From contig CANISN010000089.1 of assembly GCA_947470165.1 (NCBI GenBank), positions 1-6,773 on the forward strand: 6,773 nt of DNA, given 5' to 3'. Positions 6,710 to 6,773 of this stretch are shown piece after piece. This stretch comes from Burkholderiaceae bacterium. Its GTDB lineage: Bacteria > Pseudomonadota > Gammaproteobacteria > Burkholderiales > Burkholderiaceae. The notes under the pieces were generated by a model. It was not told where the DNA came from, ran no database searches, and worked only from the letters and a program-made list of their open reading frames with translations. Position 1 is the first letter of the stretch; each line of letters begins with the position of its first letter. A program made the translations under genes and the position numbers.

Positions 6710-6773
6710 CGGATGAATCTAACTTAAAGCATTCGGACGGAATAAATTCTCAAAAACCCATTAATGACGATCA
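6706..6773 (+). CDS. Start of an unidentified gene, cut by the right edge
   Basis: A frame opens with ATG at 6706 and stays open for 22 full codons to the window end, beginning MTDESNLKHSDGINSQKP. It is the only frame from the nearby ATGs that remains open: those at 6674, 6699 and 6713 stop within 12 codons. The visible residues are polar and look like an unstructured N-terminus, so no function can be assigned. GCGAGAA at 6691-6697 is at a suitable distance for a weak ribosome binding site. It lies 41 bases after the preceding stop on the same strand with no terminator between, so it may continue the operon. Confidence 0.5.
   Translation, partial: MTDESNLKHSDGINSQKPINDD

Overview
The window looks like chromosomal DNA of a free-living betaproteobacterium, most likely Burkholderiales close to Polynucleobacter. 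I infer this from the flavour of the PurA and malate synthase G proteins, the moderate GC content, the tight gene packing and the mixed ATG/GTG/TTG starts. It cannot be proved without a database search. No rRNA, tRNA, CRISPR array, insertion sequence or prophage integration module was seen.

Left part (1-3236): the 3' two thirds of purA (adenylosuccinate synthetase, cut by the window edge) is followed after 60 bases by a complete glcB (malate synthase G). glcB ends in a strong intrinsic terminator with an 11-bp perfect stem. These are core metabolic genes: AMP synthesis and the glyoxylate-consuming step of the glyoxylate/glycolate route.

Middle part (3237-4190): a single GTG-started gene encodes a 171-residue protein with an apparent papain-like Cys/His/Asp arrangement. 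Convergent to it on the minus strand is a 51-codon gene that is easy to miss. It has a near-ideal ribosome binding site, a -10 box, a 12-bp palindrome at its predicted transcription start and its own intrinsic terminator. About 120 bases of apparent promoter DNA separate it from the divergent gene to its right.

Right part (4191-6773): a same-strand cluster holds a 12-TM major facilitator transporter with a TTG start and possibly a leaderless mRNA, a dienelactone hydrolase family enzyme with an intact Cys-Asp-His triad, a 165-residue protein of unknown function, and the first 22 codons of another gene that runs off the window. No terminator is visible between them and the gaps are 24-41 bases, so they may form one operon. 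A transporter plus an alpha/beta hydrolase suggests handling of a small ester, lactone or xenobiotic, but the substrate cannot be read from the sequence.

Nothing here is clearly a new defence or mobile system. The least explained items are the 51-residue minus-strand gene with its regulatory DNA and structured 3' region, and the orphan papain-like protein.
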